Source of the DNA: Sphaerisporangium rufum
Lineage (GTDB): Bacteria > Actinomycetota > Actinomycetes > Streptosporangiales > Streptosporangiaceae
Length of the DNA: 40,949 nt
NCBI RefSeq assembly: GCF_016863395.1
Contig: NZ_BOOU01000009.1
Coordinates: forward strand, 1 to 40,949
Direction of reading: 5' to 3'
Translations under genes and position numbers: made by a program
Notes under the pieces: model-generated
What the model was told of the DNA's origin: nothing
Database searches by the model: none
Seen by the model: only the letters and a program-made list of their open reading frames with translations
Shown here: in pieces, positions 15,755 through 23,467 of the stretch
Position numbering within the stretch: the first letter of the stretch is position 1
How the letters are laid out: each line of letters begins with the position of its first letter

Positions 15755-16594
15755 ATGTGGCGGTCCTTTCACTCTCTGCTCACCATGCGGCGTCCCGATC
15801 GGCGGATGCACGTGGGTCTGCTGGCATGCCTCGCGACGGCCGCGCTGGTCGCCGCGATGCTCGCCCACCGCTCCGGCGCCGGGGTCGACCAGGTGCACCT
15901 CAGCCGGGCCACGCCCTCCACCGGTCCCTCCCGGATCCTCGCCGCCGCCGAGCCCACCGCCGAGCCCACCGCCGGCGCCGAGCCCGGCACGGGCCCGCGC
16001 CGCCGCCCACCGCTCGGCCATGTGGCGCACCCGGAGATCCGGGTCACCGGCGAGGCCCGCCCGCGCGGCACCGCGCCCGGCCGGGCCTCGCGGCCGCCCT
16101 CGGCCATCGACGGCTCCGGCTCGTCGGTGGCCCCCGGCACCAGCGTCGGCGCCGCCGGTGGTGGCGAGCAGGGCGGGCGCGGCGAGCAGCAAGCGCCGGC
16201 CGGCAGTGCCGCCACGCGATCGCTGGAGGCCGCGGCCGCCCGTCTGACCAACCGGGTGCGCGCCCGCCAGGGGTGCGCGCCACTGCGGGTGGACACCCGG
16301 CTCACCGCCTCGGCCCGGGCGCACAGCGCCGACATGGCCAGGCGCGGTTACTTCGGCCACACCGCCCCCGGCGGCCGGTCCCCCTGGGACCGGATGGCCC
16401 GCGCCGGATACACCAACAGCGCCGCGGAGAACATCGCCCGCGGCTACCAGACCGCGCAGGAGGCGGTCGACGGCTGGATGGCCGATCCCGGACACCGCCG
16501 CAACATCCTGAACTGCCAGATCGTGGCGATGGGCATCGGGGTCGCCGAGGGCGCGGGCGACATCTGGTGGACGCAGGACTTCGGTTATTCGTGA
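15755..16594 (+). CDS. CAP/SCP-domain secreted or membrane-anchored protein
   Basis: 279 residues from ATG 15755. A basic start and a hydrophobic segment (HVGLLACLATAALVAAML, about residues 19-36) form a signal or anchor. A low-complexity Ala/Pro/Glu/Gly linker of ~120 residues follows. The C-terminal CAP domain then runs from LTNRVRARQGCAPLRVD through HSADMARRGYFGHTAPGG, AENIARGYQT, the PGHRRNILN motif and the closing WWTQDFGYS. The conserved His, Glu and His of the CAP cavity are present. Such proteins are extracytoplasmic in actinomycetes; none has a settled function. It heads a plus-strand island with two Pro-rich membrane proteins, 35 bases before the first. Confidence 0.88.
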   Translation: MWRSFHSLLTMRRPDRRMHVGLLACLATAALVAAMLAHRSGAGVDQVHLSRATPSTGPSRILAAAEPTAEPTAGAEPGTGPRRRPPLGHVAHPEIRVTGEARPRGTAPGRASRPPSAIDGSGSSVAPGTSVGAAGGGEQGGRGEQQAPAGSAATRSLEAAAARLTNRVRARQGCAPLRVDTRLTASARAHSADMARRGYFGHTAPGGRSPWDRMARAGYTNSAAENIARGYQTAQEAVDGWMADPGHRRNILNCQIVAMGIGVAEGAGDIWWTQDFGYS

Positions 16595-16617
16595 CCTGTC
16601 CGGTCGCGGGGCCGGGC

Positions 16618-16623
16618 TAGTCT
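16618..16623 (+). promoter_or_regulatory. -10 box of 482-residue protein gene, leaderless type
   Basis: TAGTCT, then six bases, then ATG 16630. Same hexamer as the rplM -10. No Shine-Dalgarno is present between the box and the start. Confidence 0.5.
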
Positions 16624-16629
16624 CGGCGC

Positions 16630-18078
16630 ATGGGTTACCCCGGGGACAGACAGCCACGACGCCAGCCACGACGCCCGTACGAGCAGTCGCCGGCCGGCGA
16701 GCCCGGGCAGGAGCCGCGGCAGGAGGGCGGCGACTCCGGGCTCTGGCCGACGGTGCGCGATCCCGACCTGCAGCAGTGGTCGCCCGCCCGGCGCAGTGGG
16801 CCGGGCGAGGGCACGCCGCCTGGCGGCACGGCGCCCGCCGCCGGCGGCCACGGTGACCCGGATACGGCCGCGGGCGGTACCGGAACCGGCCGGGAGTTCG
16901 AGGCGTTCAGGGCCCGGCAGTCCGGCGGTCACGACACCCGTGGCGCCGGCCGCCCGTTCGAGGCGTCACCGGCTCCGGGCCGGCCGAACCCGCCGGCACC
17001 GGGCCCCGGGCCGGGGTTCGGGGCGGCGTGGCCCGACACCGGCCGGGCCCCCGAAACGCCGGGCCGGCCGTTCGAGGCCCCGCGGCCGCCCGGCGGGTCA
17101 CCGGCCGCGCCGCCGCCCCAGCCCGGCCCGCCGGCCGCCCAGGCGGGCACCGGCGCCTTCCCGCCCGCGCAGCCGCCCGGCCGCCCCTTCAGCGGCCCCG
17201 AGCCCGCCGGGGCCGGGCCGGACCGGTCCCGGGAGCAGCCGGCGGGCCACCCGGCGGCCGCCGGGCCCGGGCCCGCGGCGGCGCGGACCGCATCGGCGCG
17301 GTCCCGGGCCGAGCGGCCCGGCGAGCCGTACCTGGGCGAGCCGCGGTCCCGGGGCCCGCTCTATCTGGCCGGCGGGGTGATCGCCATGATCGGCGCGCTG
17401 GTCGCGGTGATCCTGGTGATGAACCAGGATGACGACCCGGTGCCCACGGCGACCGCGCCGGCGTCCGCGCGTCCCTCCGTCGCGCCGCCGCCGCCCGCCG
17501 TCGGCGACGCCAAGGGCGAGTACGGCCTGGCCGCCTCACGCAAGACCGATCCGCAGCCGCTCACCCTGAACGAGGTGTTCGGCCGTAAGAAGATCACCGT
17601 AGGTGCCCGCACGTACCAGATGACCGTGCGGCGGTCGGACAAGAAGTGCGGCACCGCCGTGCACGGCACCGGCCTGCAGAAGGCGCTCACGGCGGGCAGA
17701 TGCACGCAGTTCCTGCGGGCCAGCTTCCGGGACGGCACCGGCAAGCTCATCGGCACCGTCGGCGTCGCCAATCTGAGCACCGCGAACGCCGCCAAGAAGG
17801 CCGCCAAGGCGGGCAGCGGCGGCGAGCTGGAGGACTACGTCAACCCGTTGCAGGGGAAGGACTCTGTGACCAAGTTCCTCGGCGGCGGCGGCGACTCCTA
17901 CGCCACCGCCTGGCCGCAGGGGCACTACCTGGTGCTGCTCTGGTTCCAGTACAAGGACGGCCACAAGCCCTCCAAGGCCGAGCTCAAGCGCCTCAACACC
18001 GCGGCGGTGGACATCGTCGAGAAGGCGGTCTTCTCGGCCCTGGACACCCGGGCCCTCACCGGAGCGCGGACCAGCTGA
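16630..18078 (+). CDS. Pro/Gly-rich single-pass membrane protein with extracytoplasmic domain (paralogue A)
   Basis: 482 residues, family not recognised. Residues 1-235 are a disordered Pro/Gly/Ala/Arg-rich region with repeated 'GRPFEA' blocks (about five variants). A single membrane segment follows at 244-264 (LYLAGGVIAMIGALVAVILVM), then a short Pro/Ala/Thr linker. The folded C-terminal domain (~305-482) has LTLNEVFGRKK, the cysteines Cys340 and Cys358, and YKDGHKPSKAEL. By the positive-inside rule the Pro-rich part is cytoplasmic and the Cys domain outside. The next gene shares this architecture and the C-terminal domain, so the two are tandem paralogues. A -10 box 6 bases upstream fixes ATG 16630. 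Confidence 0.75.
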   Translation: MGYPGDRQPRRQPRRPYEQSPAGEPGQEPRQEGGDSGLWPTVRDPDLQQWSPARRSGPGEGTPPGGTAPAAGGHGDPDTAAGGTGTGREFEAFRARQSGGHDTRGAGRPFEASPAPGRPNPPAPGPGPGFGAAWPDTGRAPETPGRPFEAPRPPGGSPAAPPPQPGPPAAQAGTGAFPPAQPPGRPFSGPEPAGAGPDRSREQPAGHPAAAGPGPAAARTASARSRAERPGEPYLGEPRSRGPLYLAGGVIAMIGALVAVILVMNQDDDPVPTATAPASARPSVAPPPPAVGDAKGEYGLAASRKTDPQPLTLNEVFGRKKITVGARTYQMTVRRSDKKCGTAVHGTGLQKALTAGRCTQFLRASFRDGTGKLIGTVGVANLSTANAAKKAAKAGSGGELEDYVNPLQGKDSVTKFLGGGGDSYATAWPQGHYLVLLWFQYKDGHKPSKAELKRLNTAAVDIVEKAVFSALDTRALTGARTS

Positions 18079-18176
18079 GTTGGACAAATCCGCATAAATG
18101 GCTATCTAGCAGCGCAAAGAGCCCGGAATTCGTGACCGGGAACGCCCATAGCGGTATGCCGATCTCCGAGTCTGGA

Positions 18177-18182
18177 TACGCT
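18177..18182 (+). promoter_or_regulatory. -10 box of 1364-residue protein gene, leaderless type
   Basis: TACGCT, then seven bases, then ATG 18190. It lies in a 111-base gap that is more AT-rich than the genes around it, so the second paralogue likely has its own promoter. Confidence 0.45.
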
Positions 18183-18189
18183 TCCGCGT

Positions 18190-21100
18190 ATGCGTGGCCA
18201 GGATTCCGGGTCCGAACGTGATCGCGAGACCGGAGACGCGGCGGCTCCGGCGATGCCGCCCCCCAGCTTCGGCCAGGTGCGTCCCGACGCGCCACGGCCC
18301 GAGCGGGACGTGACGGGTGCCGCATCCCCCGGGGAACCGGCGCGGGCACCAGGTTCCGCCGACCCCGCCGCCCCGGCGGAGCCCCGGTCACCCGGCACCC
18401 CGCCCGCCGCTCCGGCTCCACCGCCGGACGGCCCGTGGGCCGCGTCGCCGAATGCCGGCGTTCGGCCGGCGGCCCCACCGTCCGCTCCGGCCGGCCCGCC
18501 CACCGTGCCGCCCGCTGACGGCCGCTGGGCATCGCCACCGTTCCCCGCGGCGGCCCCGTCCTCCGCCACGATCCCGCCGCCGGACGACCCGTGGGCACCG
18601 CCCCCCTTCCCCGGCACCGCCGCGGCGGCCCCCTCTTCTCCCCCCATCCCGCCGTCACCGGACGGCCCGTGGGCGCCACCCCCCTTCCCCGGCACCCCCG
18701 CGGCGGCCCCGTCCTCCCCCACGATCCCGCCGCCGGCGGACCGGCCGTGGGCGCCGCCACCGCCTCCCGGTGGCCCGGTCCAGGGCACCACCGCCGGCCC
18801 GTCCCCCGCGACACCGCAGGACGCGCCGTGGACACCTCCGCAGCACACCGACCGGCCGGACGACCGGTGGCGGGACGGTGTCGATCAGCCCGCCGGCCGG
18901 CGGGCGCCCGACCCGGGTCCGGCATCCGCCGGCGGACCGGCGGACCCGGCGGCCCTCATGCGGGACACCCCGCGGGACGCCCCATGGGACACCCCGCGGG
19001 ACGTCCCGCGGGGAGTCCCGCGGTACACCGTGCAGGACGCCCCCTGGACCGGCCCGCAGGACGCCGCGACACCGGCGCCGCCGTCCCCCTTCGCCGCGGA
19101 CGGCCCCTCTCCCGGTACGGCCGCGGGCCCCGGCACCGCCGGTGGCTTGGCGGCCGGCGGTCATCGCCGGGTGCTGGACCCGCAGGCCCATATCGAGATC
19201 CCGGTCTGGCCGCCGGCGGCCCCGGTGGCGGGCGGGCCTGCCCGCCATGACGGTGCGGCCGGCGCCGCGGCGCCGGGCTCCGGACCGGGCGGCCCACCCA
19301 CTGCCCGGACCGGCCCGGCGGCCGATGCCGGATCGCCGGACCGGCCGGAAACCACCCGGCCGGTGATGTCCCCCGCCGCCCCTGGCGACCGGCCGGCCGG
19401 TCCCGGCGTCCATGGCGGACCGGACACCGGCTCTCCGCCCACCGGCCCCGGCGGGTCTCCCGACCTGCTCTCGGACGGCCCGGACGGCCGCCGGCCACTC
19501 CATGGCGGCCCAGACGGCCCGGAGAGCCCGGACGGCCGGCGGCGGCTCCACAGCGGCCCGGACGACGGCGAACGGCCGGGCACCGCACCCGCCGCCGAGC
19601 CGGCGGCCGATGACACGACCCGCCGGCTGCGGTTCACCGCCCCCGCAGGCCGAGAGTCCGGCCTTCCGCCCGCCGGCCCGGATCCGCTCGCCGCCGACCC
19701 GGGGCGGCACGCCGGCACGTCGGGCGACCTCGCCACCGGCCGCCCGGACACCGCCGGCGAGACCGGACGGCACGCCCTCCTGGCCGGTGGTGCCGCCATG
19801 CCCCCCGCGCCCGGCATCACTGGAGCCGGTGCAGCCGGCGCCCACGGCGTACCCGGCGCGATCGGCGTACCTGGCGCATCCGGCGTACCCGGCGTTCCTG
19901 GCGCATCCGGCGTTCCCGGGACGACCGGTGCGTCTGAGGCCGAGGACCACCGGCCGGTCGCGGGCCAGGCCACGGCGGCCCCCGGTGCGGCCGGGGATCC
20001 GTACGGGCCGCCACCGGCCCCTGAACCGTCCCTCCCCGAGCCCGGCGGTCCGCCCGTAGTGCCCGCGCCGTCCCGGCCGGCCGAGCCCGGCCCGGCCATC
20101 CCGGCGCCGCGCCCGCCGGCACCCGGCCCCGAGCCGGGCCCCGGCCCGAACCAGCCCGGCCCGAACCAGCCCGGCCCACACCGGCCGGGTCCGCACCAGC
20201 CGATCCCGAACCAGCCAGGTCCGCAGCCCCAGCCCGGCCCGCCCGGCCAGGGGCATCGTGCGGCGCATCCGTTCTCCGCCGGCCACGGACCGGACGCGCC
20301 GCCGGCTTTCGGCACCGTCCCGGCGGGCGGGTCAGGCACCGGCGACGGTATGCGGCCGGACTCGGCGGGTGCGTTCCCGGCGGCTCCGCCGGCCGGCCCC
20401 GCTCCCGGCGGCACCGGGCCGGCCGGGTCGACCGTCTCGCCGCCCGGGACGTTCCCCTACCATCGGCCGGGTCCGTTCTCCGGGGGGCCCGCACCGGATC
20501 CGTACCTTCCGCCGGGACCCGGCGGCCCGGGGACGCCGCCCGTCCCAGGGGCGCACGGCCCGAGCGCGCCTGCGGGCGCGCCCGCCTCCGGGCCGGCCAA
20601 GTCATCGCCGGCATCGGGCGGAGAGGGGCCTCAGGCGGCATCAGGCGGAGAGGCGCCCCAGGCGGCGACGGAGCCGGCCACGACCGCGGCACCGGCCAAG
20701 ATCCCGACCGGGCGCCGGCTCACGATCCCGGGGATCCGCCGATCCCGCGCAGTACGCCCGCCTGCCGCCACACCCGAGACGCCCCCGCCCCCGCCGGGCA
20801 CTCCGCTGCCGCCCGCACCGGTGACGCTGTCGCCGGCCGGGAACCCGACCTGGAGCGGCCCAGGCCTCGGCGGCCCGAACGTGGGCGACGCCGGCAGCCC
20901 CGTTGCCACCGGCCCCGGCGGCAACGGTCCCGGCGGCCCCCGCGCCGCCGATCCTGGCGGCCCTGGCGTCCGCGGTCTCACCGCGGCACCGCCGCCAGGT
21001 ACACCGCTGCCACCCGCCCCGGTGACCAGCGACGCGCTCGGTGCCCCGTCTCGCCCGGGGCGGCGTCCCCCGCACGCGCCGGCCACCCCGCGGAGTACCG

Positions 21101-22284
21101 CGAGCGACCCGGCCGCCGGACCGGGCGCGCCATCACCGGCCGCCGGTCCCGGCACGCCGCAGGTGGCCCTTCCCGGCCCGCCGCTCCCGGCGGCGGATCC
21201 CGGAACGCGCCCGCCGGGCCGTGGCCCGGGCGGCCTCGCCTCCCGGCCGGCGACCCCGGACGCCGGCGGTCCGGCGGCGGCCCTCGGTCCCGGCGGCACC
21301 ACCAGCCAGATCACGACCGCCGGCCCTCAACAGGGCGGGGTCGCCACCCGTCCCGCGGGCGTACCGGCGGCACCGGCCGCCGGGGCGCCGCACAGCGCCT
21401 CCGGGGCCCACGGCGGCGAACCACCGGCCGGCCGGCGGGCGGCGGAGGGGGCGGCGGCCGAGCGGCCGCCGTTCGTCCCGCCGGGCGCCGCTTCTCCGCC
21501 GTCCCCACTGTCTCCGCAGTCTCCGCCGTCCGTGCCGGAGGCCGGCCGCCCGGCGCCCGGTCCCGGACGGAAGGTGCCGCTGATCGTCGGTGCGGTGGTG
21601 GCCGTGGCGGTGCTCGGCACCGCGGGATGGTTCGGCGTCAAGGCGCTCGGCGGTGATGAGCCGGCGACGGCCCTGCCGACACCGCTGCCCTCGGTGGACG
21701 TCGCCGTCCCCGAGCCGGTGGCGACGGCGACCGCCGAGCCGACACCGGTCCCGACGACGGTGCTGGACTCCGCGCGCACCGACCCCAAGAAGCTCACGCT
21801 CAAGGAGGCCTTCGCCGAGCGGCGCCCCAGCGTCGACGGCCGCACCTACACCCGCGCGAAGCTGGACATCACCGGGAGCTGCGACAAGGTGGCCGTCGGC
21901 GCCTTCGCCGCCGCGCTGAAGAGCGCCAAGTGCGACCGGGTGCTGCGCGCGACGTACGTCGACAGCGACAAGCGGTACGCCGTGACCACCGGCATCGCGG
22001 TCTTCCCGACCAAGAAGGCGGCGATGGCGGCCGACCGGCGCAAGAACCTCGGCAAGACCGTCTGGTTCCGCGGACTGGCCGGGGCGAAGGGCACCGGGGC
22101 GGAGCGCGCGGACATCTCCGGCGGGTATGCGGCCGGCGTCGTGTGGGGGCGTTACATCATCTTCAGCTTCGCCACCTACAGCGACGGGCACACCCCGACC
22201 GCCCAGGAGAAGGACCTCGGACCGGTCAGCGGGGCGTTCCGCGACCACACGGCGAAGGTGATCGAGAAGCGCATCACCAGCTGA
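18190..22284 (+). CDS. Giant Pro/Gly-rich repeat membrane protein with extracytoplasmic domain (paralogue B)
   Basis: 1364 residues, family not recognised. Residues 1 to ~1125 are low-complexity Pro/Gly/Ala with several distinct repeat blocks: PWAPPPFPGT units near 110-200, RDTP-like tetrapeptides (258-285), a collagen-like Gly-X-Y run (550-582), PNQPG pentapeptides (653-677) and two copies of PGTPLPPAPVT. One membrane segment lies at about 1129-1150 (VPLIVGAVVAVAVLGTAGWF). The C-terminal domain (1198-1364) matches that of paralogue A: LTLKEAF, Cys1231 and Cys1248, LRATY, YSDGHTP. The cytoplasmic part is over four times that of paralogue A. The frame is supported by its clean run into the membrane segment and domain; other long frames here are Arg-rich shadows. 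Confidence 0.75.
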   Translation: MRGQDSGSERDRETGDAAAPAMPPPSFGQVRPDAPRPERDVTGAASPGEPARAPGSADPAAPAEPRSPGTPPAAPAPPPDGPWAASPNAGVRPAAPPSAPAGPPTVPPADGRWASPPFPAAAPSSATIPPPDDPWAPPPFPGTAAAAPSSPPIPPSPDGPWAPPPFPGTPAAAPSSPTIPPPADRPWAPPPPPGGPVQGTTAGPSPATPQDAPWTPPQHTDRPDDRWRDGVDQPAGRRAPDPGPASAGGPADPAALMRDTPRDAPWDTPRDVPRGVPRYTVQDAPWTGPQDAATPAPPSPFAADGPSPGTAAGPGTAGGLAAGGHRRVLDPQAHIEIPVWPPAAPVAGGPARHDGAAGAAAPGSGPGGPPTARTGPAADAGSPDRPETTRPVMSPAAPGDRPAGPGVHGGPDTGSPPTGPGGSPDLLSDGPDGRRPLHGGPDGPESPDGRRRLHSGPDDGERPGTAPAAEPAADDTTRRLRFTAPAGRESGLPPAGPDPLAADPGRHAGTSGDLATGRPDTAGETGRHALLAGGAAMPPAPGITGAGAAGAHGVPGAIGVPGASGVPGVPGASGVPGTTGASEAEDHRPVAGQATAAPGAAGDPYGPPPAPEPSLPEPGGPPVVPAPSRPAEPGPAIPAPRPPAPGPEPGPGPNQPGPNQPGPHRPGPHQPIPNQPGPQPQPGPPGQGHRAAHPFSAGHGPDAPPAFGTVPAGGSGTGDGMRPDSAGAFPAAPPAGPAPGGTGPAGSTVSPPGTFPYHRPGPFSGGPAPDPYLPPGPGGPGTPPVPGAHGPSAPAGAPASGPAKSSPASGGEGPQAASGGEAPQAATEPATTAAPAKIPTGRRLTIPGIRRSRAVRPPAATPETPPPPPGTPLPPAPVTLSPAGNPTWSGPGLGGPNVGDAGSPVATGPGGNGPGGPRAADPGGPGVRGLTAAPPPGTPLPPAPVTSDALGAPSRPGRRPPHAPATPRSTASDPAAGPGAPSPAAGPGTPQVALPGPPLPAADPGTRPPGRGPGGLASRPATPDAGGPAAALGPGGTTSQITTAGPQQGGVATRPAGVPAAPAAGAPHSASGAHGGEPPAGRRAAEGAAAERPPFVPPGAASPPSPLSPQSPPSVPEAGRPAPGPGRKVPLIVGAVVAVAVLGTAGWFGVKALGGDEPATALPTPLPSVDVAVPEPVATATAEPTPVPTTVLDSARTDPKKLTLKEAFAERRPSVDGRTYTRAKLDITGSCDKVAVGAFAAALKSAKCDRVLRATYVDSDKRYAVTTGIAVFPTKKAAMAADRRKNLGKTVWFRGLAGAKGTGAERADISGGYAAGVVWGRYIIFSFATYSDGHTPTAQEKDLGPVSGAFRDHTAKVIEKRITS
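18517..18765 (+). repeat. 78-base degenerate tandem repeat inside paralogue B
   Basis: Units starting at the GAC of 18517 (66 bases), 18583 (78), 18661 (78) and 18739 (partial) encode variants of DGPWAPPPFPGT followed by AAAPSS and IPPP. The two 78-base units are the most alike. All unit lengths are multiples of three, so copy-number change would keep the frame. Confidence 0.75.
18961..19044 (+). repeat. 12-base tandem repeat, seven units, inside paralogue B
   Basis: Seven consecutive 12-base units on the model CGGGACACCCCG (variants at 18961, 18973, 18985, 18997, 19009, 19021, 19033) encode RDTP, RDAP, WDTP, RDVP, RGVP, RYTV and QDAP. Later units are more diverged. The units are partly palindromic (CGGGAC...GTCCCG). 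Confidence 0.8.
19837..19935 (+). repeat. Collagen-like Gly-X-Y run inside paralogue B
   Basis: Eleven uninterrupted Gly-X-Y triplets at residues 550-582: GAH GVP GAI GVP GAS GVP GVP GAS, then GVP GTT GAS. In DNA this is a 9-18 base quasi-repeat of GGCGTACCTGGCGCATCC. The run is short for a stable triple helix and lies on the predicted cytoplasmic side. Confidence 0.8.
20146..20220 (+). repeat. 15-base tandem repeat, five units, inside paralogue B
   Basis: Five 15-base units on the model CCGAACCAGCCCGGC (20146, 20161, 20176, 20191, 20206) encode PNQPG, PNQPG, PHRPG, PHQPI and PNQPG. The first two are identical in DNA, suggesting recent duplication. Confidence 0.85.
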
Positions 22285-22291
22285 CGGTCCC

Positions 22292-22320
22292 GACCGGGCC
22301 GGCGCCCCGCCGGCCCGGTC
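22292..22320. terminator. Bidirectional terminator hairpin between paralogue B and truA
   Basis: GACCGGGCCGGCG and CGCCGGCCCGGTC form a perfect 13-base stem around a CCC loop. It begins 8 bases after the stop of paralogue B (plus) and includes two bases of the truA stop codon (minus), so it serves both convergent genes. Confidence 0.8.
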
Positions 22321-23365
22321 AGCCGGAGGTCAGCGTGCGCAGGCGGCGGGTCATCGCGGCCCGGCCGGTCAGTTCGGCGGGCGGCGGGTAGCCGACCTCC
22401 TCCAGGCAGAGTCCGTGCGCGGGGGCGACGTTCACCCCCGAGTCGCGGACTCCCTTCACCAGCACATCGCCGGGCCACTCGACGGGCCGCTGCCCCTCAC
22501 CGACCGCCAGCAGCGATCCGACCAGGGCACGCACCATGGAGTGGCAGAACGCGTCGGCGACGACGGTGGCGACCAGCAGCCCCTGGCCGTCGCGCGCCCA
22601 GTCCAGGCGCTGCAACTCCCGGATGGTGGTCGCGCCGTCGCGCCGCCGGCAGAACGCGGCGAAGTCGTGCTCGCCCAGCAGCCGGGCGGACGCCGCGTTC
22701 AGCCGGTCGTCGGCCAATGGCCGCGGATGCCAGAGCACCTCGCGCCGGCGCAGCGGGTCGACCCCGGCCGGCCGGTCGCAGACCCGGTAGGCGTACCTGC
22801 GGAACAGCGCGGAGAACCGGGCGTCGAAGCCGTCCGGTGCCACGCCGACCGCGTGCACCCGGATGTCCGCGGGCAGTACCCCGGCCAGCCGCCGGGTCAG
22901 CGCGTCCAGACGCTCCGCGACGGTCATCGGACCCCGCTCCCGGCCACCGCGCCGCTCAAGGGCGTCCAGCGCGTCCGGGACGAGATCGAGGTGGGCCACC
23001 TGGCCGCGGGCGTGCACCCCGGCGTCCGTGCGGCCGGCCACGGTGAGGGACGGCGGGTCCGGCAGGCGCAGCACGCGGCCGAGTGCCGCTTCCAGCTCGC
23101 CCTGCACCGTGCGCCGGCCCGGCTGCCGCGCCCAGCCGGAGAACTCGGTGCCCTCGTAGGCCAGGTCCAGCCGCAGCCGCACCGTCCCGGCCGGCTCGCC
23201 CTTCCCCGCCGCCATGATCATGCCGGGCGTCTCGACCGTGCTGGGGGGCTCGGATGTCCCGAGGGTCTCGATCGGCTCGACCGTCCCGGCTGCCCCATCC
23301 GGCTCGAGCGGGCCGGCGGGCCCGGGCGGCCCGCTCGCCCTGGGCGGCTCGATCGGGTCGGTCAT
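22319..23365 (-). CDS. truA: tRNA pseudouridine(38-40) synthase
   Basis: 348 residues from ATG 23365. The catalytic Asp is Asp114 in [19 protein letters not shown]. The fold continues with the RYAYRVCDR strand, [10 protein letters not shown] and [14 protein letters not shown] near the end. TruA modifies U38-U40 in the anticodon arm. The first ~60 residues are a Pro/Gly/Glu-rich extension not found in E. coli TruA; ATG 23365 is favoured by a strong AGGGGAGGGGA site, though a start close to residue 49 (MIMAAGKG) would also give a normal enzyme. It follows rplQ at the end of the alpha operon across a 160-base gap that holds a 15-base hairpin. Confidence 0.93.
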   Translation of the reverse strand: MTDPIEPPRASGPPGPAGPLEPDGAAGTVEPIETLGTSEPPSTVETPGMIMAAGKGEPAGTVRLRLDLAYEGTEFSGWARQPGRRTVQGELEAALGRVLRLPDPPSLTVAGRTDAGVHARGQVAHLDLVPDALDALERRGGRERGPMTVAERLDALTRRLAGVLPADIRVHAVGVAPDGFDARFSALFRRYAYRVCDRPAGVDPLRRREVLWHPRPLADDRLNAASARLLGEHDFAAFCRRRDGATTIRELQRLDWARDGQGLLVATVVADAFCHSMVRALVGSLLAVGEGQRPVEWPGDVLVKGVRDSGVNVAPAHGLCLEEVGYPPPAELTGRAAMTRRLRTLTSG

Positions 23366-23467
23366 GCCGTCCCCTCCCCTTCGTGCCAGGCCCGGCTGCC
23401 CGGGGCGGCTTCCCGTCCAGAATGCCGGTTCCAGCATGCCGTCTCCGGCGCGCCCCGACCAACGCGA

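Noticed and set aside
18517-20220. Possible CRISPR array from repeated DNA
   Set aside because: Repeats are in-frame, degenerate, of mixed period (12, 15, 78 bases) and encode Pro/Gly-rich peptides; no constant repeat with unique spacers.
18655-20286. 543-codon minus-strand Gly/Arg/Val-rich open frame opposite paralogue B
   Set aside because: It is the mirror of Pro/Gly repeats on the plus strand; it lacks a ribosome site and has no folded segment, whereas the plus frame runs into a membrane segment and conserved domain.
23366-23437. Longer truA start
   Set aside because: ATG 23365 has a strong ribosome site; the extra upstream residues have no similarity to TruA.
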